NCBI GenBank assembly: GCA_016199985.1
Contig: JACQFQ010000071.1
Location: forward strand, 1-47,150
Reading direction: 5' to 3'
Source: Verrucomicrobiota bacterium
GTDB lineage: Bacteria; Verrucomicrobiota; Verrucomicrobiia; Limisphaerales; UBA11320
Length of the DNA: 47,150 bases
Shown here piece by piece: positions 43,253-47,150 of this stretch. The notes under the pieces were generated by a model. It searched no databases and was not told the DNA's origin. It was given only the letters and a program-made list of their open reading frames with translations. A program made the position numbers and the translations under genes. The stretch's first letter is position 1. Every line of letters begins with the position of its first letter.

Positions 43253-44827
43253 CTACCGATGAGAGGCGGCGCCGTTCCCTTCATCGAAGTAGCGCGTGCT
43301 TCCGACCGTGCTGAACTTCAGATACTGATGCCAGTGGAAGAGGCCAATATCTCGCTCCGCGTCGAGAGTTTTCACATCAGCGCTGGGCATAGGCGCGATC
43401 GAGCGACTCAACCCTTCATGGAGCACGCGGCCATCCATTGTTTCGGCGGGCTTTATCCCCAGAAGCCAGAGGATCGTAGGGCCGACGTCCACGTTTCCGC
43501 TGGGTATGCGGCTCACGATGCCCCGTTTGAAGTCCGGGCCATGAGCCACCAGCGTATTGTTCATGTCGAAACGACTGAGAGAGGCGTGAGAGCCTTTGCC
43601 CGCGGTGCCGCCCACAGTGGTCATCAGGCCCGGAGCTCCGTAAGCATTCGTCTCCGCGCTCCAACGAAGTGAAAGAATGATATCAGGAGCGTTGGTCGTT
43701 GTGGCATAGCCGACCGATTCGAACGGGAACGTGCCTTCGACAGGCAGGCGACAGAAAATGTCGCCGACAAAATCCGTTGTCTGAAGGAACTCAACCAAGC
43801 GGCGAGTCACCGAGTCATCGCGCTCAACGACGTAAAGCAAAGCGCTCCCCCCCAGCCCCACCACCATCACATCGCCTCTCTCAGGATCTTCCAGCTTGGT
43901 GAACGCGGAAAAGCCCGCCTTCTTCAAGATGCCCTGAACATTTGGGGTCCGATTGATTGTTGAAAACCCGTGATCCGAAACCAGCATCAGGTCCGTCTTC
44001 TCCCAGACGCCTTTATCTTTTAAGGCCTTGATCACCTCGCCGAGGTTCTTGTCGCTCGACTCGATTCCTTCCAGGGATGTCGGCGATCCCACTCCGGTCT
44101 CGTGCTGCGATTTGTCCGGATCGCTCAGCCAGAGGAGCGTGTATTTGGGAACGCCTCCTTTCCAAAGCGACTTGGTGAGTGCGCGCGTCGTCCAGTTGTC
44201 TTGGGGGGTGTTGGGCTGGGTGATCGTTGGAGGAAACACCTTGTCGTCATTCACCTTCTTGAGGCTCTCCACGAGATCCCGGGGAATGGTCTTTCCCTCA
44301 TACAGCAACACCGATTGTTTCTGCGCTGAAGTGGTCTTGACGCGCGAACGGTCATGGAACTGCGCCACAGGTTTGCTTCCCGCCATGATGGTCGCAATCC
44401 CCGCGTCGTGCAGAATCTCCGCGACGGTGGGAGTCAGGATGTAATGACCGCCTGTCATGGAATCGCCCCGTCTCACGGCGTCGATGCCCTCCGTCGCGTA
44501 GGAGGAGAGATAGCTGAACTCAGGACCATACTCGGTGTTCGCGAGAATGCCATTGCGACCGGGATTGCTTCCCGTTGCGAGCGCGGCGCCGTTGACCTCC
44601 GTGGAGCTGATAAACGCGGGGTGGTGGTTGCGAAAGAAGACCCCGTTGGTCGCGAGTGAGTAAAGGTTCGGACAAAACTGGGGCGCCACGAAATCCGGCC
44701 TCATGCCATCCCAAACCACCAGCACGACGTGCTCAGCGGGGTTTGGATTGACGGGCTGCCCGCCAACAACCAGGGCGGAGGCAACGAGACAAAGCGTGAG
44801 ACTAATGCGTAGGATCGGATGAATCAT
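43253..44827 (-). CDS. Secreted nucleotide pyrophosphatase/phosphodiesterase (alkaline phosphatase superfamily)
   Basis: A 524-residue exported enzyme of the NPP/type I phosphodiesterase family. The signal peptide (MIHPILRISLTLCLVASALVVGG) is followed by VVWDGMRPDF with metal ligand D40. Nucleophile T76 is in SSTEVNGAALATGSNPGRNG. The second metal site is in WLSDPDKSQHETG and VSDHGF, and the last His in KGSHASLSRFD. All six expected metal ligands appear present. It should hydrolyse phosphodiester or pyrophosphate bonds in the periplasm. Start codons at 44827 and 44857 are both possible and neither has a Shine-Dalgarno. It stands alone, convergent with the DapA operon. Confidence 0.88.
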   Translation of the reverse strand: MIHPILRISLTLCLVASALVVGGQPVNPNPAEHVVLVVWDGMRPDFVAPQFCPNLYSLATNGVFFRNHHPAFISSTEVNGAALATGSNPGRNGILANTEYGPEFSYLSSYATEGIDAVRRGDSMTGGHYILTPTVAEILHDAGIATIMAGSKPVAQFHDRSRVKTTSAQKQSVLLYEGKTIPRDLVESLKKVNDDKVFPPTITQPNTPQDNWTTRALTKSLWKGGVPKYTLLWLSDPDKSQHETGVGSPTSLEGIESSDKNLGEVIKALKDKGVWEKTDLMLVSDHGFSTINRTPNVQGILKKAGFSAFTKLEDPERGDVMVVGLGGSALLYVVERDDSVTRRLVEFLQTTDFVGDIFCRLPVEGTFPFESVGYATTTNAPDIILSLRWSAETNAYGAPGLMTTVGGTAGKGSHASLSRFDMNNTLVAHGPDFKRGIVSRIPSGNVDVGPTILWLLGIKPAETMDGRVLHEGLSRSIAPMPSADVKTLDAERDIGLFHWHQYLKFSTVGSTRYFDEGNGAASHR

Positions 44828-44857
44828 AATCAAAGCGGCGCTGAGCGATGCGTTCAT

Positions 44858-45243
44858 GTGACACGGAAAGACGGAATCGTCGCAGAGGCGCGCCAAATTG
44901 CAATGTCGTATGGAGGACCGTTTACTGACTTGCTGACTCGCGGGGCCGGAAGACGCGAAGTTCAGCAGGCTGGTCTCGAAGGCGCGCGACCGCCAGATAC
45001 AGCGAGTCCGTCTCCCCTATTCGACGCGGAAGCGCCCGAACACGAGGCGAAGGCAAACGGTTTCACCAGGTGGTCGTCCGCTCCGCTGCTCAAGCCACAC
45101 AGGGGTTCGGATGTTCAGCTGGTCTGGAGGCGCCGCGGCTGACGCCCATCCTCGATCGAAGGTCCGTGTCTCGTCGCGCGGAGAGGATGCCCGGCGGGCG
45201 CACAAGAGGACCTGCCGTTCTTCCGCGCCGACGAGCCTCCCCT
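44858..45243. other. Gene-free region between NPP and modA
   Basis: About 390 nt with only short, unconvincing open frames on both strands. It should hold the NPP promoter and the modA 3' end. No hairpin terminator, repeat or RNA gene was recognised. Confidence 0.4.
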
Positions 45244-46026
45244 TTAGTCGCGCACGATGAATCCATAACGCTTGAAGACCGCGCCAGCCGCTGCTCCGTT
45301 GAGGTGATGCAGGAACCCACTCGCGCCGGCGGGTTGCTTTGACTCCTTCAACAGGGCGACCGGGTAGGTGATCTTGGGCCCGTCGGCGGGGGAAACCGCA
45401 ACCGCCACCTTCACTTTCTTGGAAATGCTGGCATCGGTTTGATACACGATGCCCGCCTCCACGTTCCCAGACTCCACGGCAGCGAGGGCCGCGCGGACAT
45501 TCTCCGTCGGCACCACCTTCGGCTCGATTGCAGGCCAGAGCTTCAGGGTCGAGAGGTACTCCTTGGCGTAGATGCCGGCAGGAACCGTCTTAGGCTCCGC
45601 GAGGGCCAGCCGCTTCACCTTCTCAGTGGCGAGATCCTTGGCGGACCCGAGGGCGATCGGACTATCGGCCGCGACGACGATCACCAATGAGTTCCCAAGC
45701 CGACTGCGGCGGCTGTCCGCAACAATCAGTCCCTTCCGGGCAAGATCGTCCATCTTTGCCTCGTCGGCGGAGAAGAAGATGTCGGCGGGGGCGCCTTCAG
45801 CGATCTGTCGCGCCAGAAGACTGGAGGCCGCAAAGTTAAACCTGACCCTGTCGCCAGAGGCGTTCTCGTAAGACTTGCCGATTTCCTTCAGGGCATCCGC
45901 CAAGCTGACCGCCGCGAAGACGGTGATTTCAGCGGCCGAAGAACGAGCCACTGAAAGGAGGAGAATCGCCAGCGCGATGCGGGTTCGCAGAGGCCGGTTT
46001 GTGACAGGAGATGAGGAGGCGGGCAT
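45244..46026 (-). CDS. modA: Molybdate ABC transporter substrate-binding protein
   Basis: A 260-residue periplasmic binding protein for molybdate/tungstate. The signal peptide (IALAILLLSVARSSAAE) precedes ITVFAAVSLADALKEIGKSYE, the hallmark N-terminus in which the Ser binds the oxyanion. NFAASSLLARQIAEGAPADIFFSADEAKMDDLA and VVPTENVRAALAAVESGNVEAGIVYQTDA are also standard ModA. The start at 46026 (MPASSSP) is just downstream of the ModE-type operator. An upstream in-frame ATG would run through that operator. The permease and ATPase genes modB and modC are not found next to it, since the next gene downstream is the unrelated NPP. Confidence 0.93.
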   Translation of the reverse strand: MPASSSPVTNRPLRTRIALAILLLSVARSSAAEITVFAAVSLADALKEIGKSYENASGDRVRFNFAASSLLARQIAEGAPADIFFSADEAKMDDLARKGLIVADSRRSRLGNSLVIVVAADSPIALGSAKDLATEKVKRLALAEPKTVPAGIYAKEYLSTLKLWPAIEPKVVPTENVRAALAAVESGNVEAGIVYQTDASISKKVKVAVAVSPADGPKITYPVALLKESKQPAGASGFLHHLNGAAAGAVFKRYGFIVRD

Positions 46027-46048
46027 CGGGAGGTCATTCAGGCGATCT

Positions 46049-46072
46049 CGATATATTTTGTCACATATATTG
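46049..46072. promoter_or_regulatory. ModE-type operator upstream of modA
   Basis: The 24-bp element CGATATAT-N8-ATATATTG is an AT-rich dyad closely resembling the ModE box of E. coli modA (TATAT-type half-sites, central TTGTC). It lies 22 nt upstream of the modA start and immediately downstream of the ModE-like gene, so molybdate-responsive repression of modA is likely. Confidence 0.65.
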
Positions 46073-46128
46073 GACCCAGCGCCGCGGAATCCAGAACTCC
46101 GAGATTGAACATGCATCTTACCGCGGAG

Positions 46129-46494
46129 TCAGGATCGCAATAACCGGGTCAGCTGGCCGCGGCAAGCGCTGGTGGCCAGGGCGCTCTCTCGTTCGATCCG
46201 GGCGTAAAGATCCACCACCGACGTTCCTGTCTTCGTCAGCGCCGCCCCCCCTTGTCGCGCTCCTCCGCGCCGCGTCGAGACCAACGGATGGCGGAAGCAC
46301 TTGTTCATGACGCGGATCAAGGTCCACGCCCGCATGTAGGACATACCCATGCGCGCCGCGGCTTTCTGGATCGAACCTTCAGTTTGGATGTGGCGGAGTA
46401 GTTCCACCTTGCCGGGACCGAGCGCGACATCGCGTCCGCGCAGGACACGGTACCGCGGGTGGACGGCGATCGACCTGGAGCTTGCGCCCGACAT
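46129..46494 (-). CDS. Standalone ModE-type winged-helix regulator
   Basis: A 121-residue DNA-binding protein matching only the N-terminal domain of ModE. The pattern is LGPGKVELLRHIQTEGSIQKAAARMGMSYMRAWTLIRVMNKCFRHPLV followed by TRRGGARQGGAALTKTG. The C-terminal molybdate-binding (MOP/TOBE) domains are absent, so it must sense molybdate otherwise or not at all. Such short ModE-HTH proteins occur in several phyla. The start at 46494 (MSGASSRS) is the closest to the family N-terminus. An open extension upstream overlaps the opposite gene fragment. It is 102 nt upstream of modA with the operator between, suggesting control of modA. Confidence 0.82.
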   Translation of the reverse strand: MSGASSRSIAVHPRYRVLRGRDVALGPGKVELLRHIQTEGSIQKAAARMGMSYMRAWTLIRVMNKCFRHPLVSTRRGGARQGGAALTKTGTSVVDLYARIERESALATSACRGQLTRLLRS

Positions 46495-46528
46495 GTCCAG
46501 GAGGCTAGCCCCGGGCCTGGCGGCAAGA

Positions 46529-47012
46529 AAGTTGATTTCAAGAGTTCCGCCGTCCGATGCCGGATCGAACAGACTACCGATGCGTTGGCAGCGGACTTGA
46601 GATCTGCGGGCATCAACCACGCGGATTTGAACGGACGGTTGTTCATCAAGACGACGTCGTTTCTTTTGGATCGGGAGCCGAAGCGCAAGGTGTACCGGAA
46701 TCCAGGAGTGACCTTGAATCCGTTCACGTTGAAATCGTCCCGGGTCGTGCGGGTGCTGCTATCGCATCAGACGCAGGAGTGGACGCAGGCGGAGCTGGAG
46801 AGTCGCACAGGGATTTCGCGGGCCTCGGTATCGCTCACCTTGGGCGATCTCATCGAGCGGGAACTGGTGGAGCAGACGCGACCTGGCAACCGACAGGTGG
46901 CGGCGCTTTACCGGGTGCGGGATTTCAATCGGTTGCTGGACGACTGGGGAGCGGAAGATGAGTGGGGTAAGCGCACGACAATCCGGCAGTATTCCGTTCT
47001 AGCAGCGAACCT
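46529..47012 (+). pseudogene. Broken winged-helix transcriptional regulator/antitoxin-like gene
   Basis: The plus-strand frame encodes an internal portion of a protein I recognise only loosely: HADLNGRLFIKT, FLLDREPKRKVYRNP and LKSSRVVRVLL, then a winged-helix segment (EWTQAELESRTGISRASVSLTLGDLIERELVEQ) and RVRDFNRLLDDWG. Similar proteins are often annotated AbiEi-like antitoxin or helix-turn-helix proteins of around 300 residues. Here no start codon with a ribosome site is seen, the N-terminal part would lie within the opposing ModE gene, and resemblance stops around QYSVLAAN, where composition turns AT-rich (about 47012 on). It is probably truncated at both ends. The frame itself stays open from 46459 to 47109. 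Confidence 0.45.
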
Positions 47013-47099
47013 AGTGTTCTGTCTCATAAATGACTGGAGTTATTATTTTGACCCAGTATTTTGGCTCCGTGCCACGTATCGCCACACCGATTTGCTTGG

Positions 47100-47115
47100 A
47101 GCCGCCTGAGCGGCT
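47100..47115. repeat. Short hairpin near the right edge
   Basis: AGCCGC-ctga-GCGGCT forms a 6-bp stem with a 4-nt loop in the foreign-looking sequence after the broken regulator. It may be part of a mobile-element end, but the window stops too soon to tell. Confidence 0.25.
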
Positions 47116-47150
47116 TGAACTTGAACGATGGGTTAGCGCTCACGGAACTC

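Noticed and set aside
47098..47150. Integron attC-like appearance of the last bases (GGTTAGCGC after a hairpin)
   Set aside because: The core GTTRRRY consensus is not satisfied and the window ends before a second site could be found.

Overview
The window looks like part of a chromosome from the phylum Verrucomicrobia, probably a Pedosphaera/Limisphaerales-type lineage (PVC superphylum). This rests on gene content: two PSD1 (DUF1549/DUF1553) plus DUF1501 gene pairs, PEP-CTERM secreted proteins, a CHASE2-domain Ser/Thr kinase, the long form of IspG and an alternative complex III (ACIII) operon. Coding DNA is GC-rich. Several intergenic stretches and the last ~100 bases are clearly more AT-rich. 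No rRNA, tRNA, CRISPR array or intact insertion sequence was found.

Layout. (1) 145-4082, minus strand: rseP-ispG-GDSL esterase operon, divergent from a TPR protein (4411-5811). (2) 6326-17490, minus strand: a tightly packed ten-gene respiratory operon, actA-B-C-D-E-F (quinol:cytochrome c oxidoreductase), a small membrane protein, a CcoN-like protein, a CcoO-like cytochrome c and a third cytochrome c. Genes overlap by 1-4 nt or are separated by no more than 14 nt. (3) 17831-20899, minus strand: a cupin/phosphomannose-isomerase-like protein, moaE, moaD, hpt and an all-alpha dUTPase. (4) 21002-25628, minus strand: PEP-CTERM protein, CHASE2 kinase, second PEP-CTERM protein and an internally duplicated secreted protein, with clear intrinsic terminators and one good sigma70-type promoter. 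(5) 26128-34916, plus strand: dnaE overlapping a PSD1 protein, its DUF1501 partner and a TPR lipoprotein. Facing it at 34971-39054, minus strand, is a second PSD1/DUF1501 pair. (6) 39208-43114, plus strand: an overlapping trio of exported D-aminoacylase-like amidohydrolase, SDR epimerase and DapA-like aldolase/lyase. (7) 43253-44827, minus strand: secreted nucleotide pyrophosphatase/phosphodiesterase. (8) 45244-46494, minus strand: modA behind a small ModE-like regulator, with a ModE-type operator between them. The right edge holds a broken winged-helix regulator gene.

The most striking observation is in the respiratory operon. The CcoN-like protein aligns well with the cbb3 oxidase catalytic subunit, but five of the six canonical heme and Cu-B histidines are replaced (F73, N214, S264, L265, I352) and only H354 remains. 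Its CcoO-like partner keeps its heme site. This suggests a cbb3-derived module that no longer reduces oxygen and has become attached to ACIII. Secondary points of interest are the amidohydrolase lacking the HxH metal motif inside an apparent uncharacterised catabolic trio, and a standalone ModE-HTH protein with a recognisable operator.
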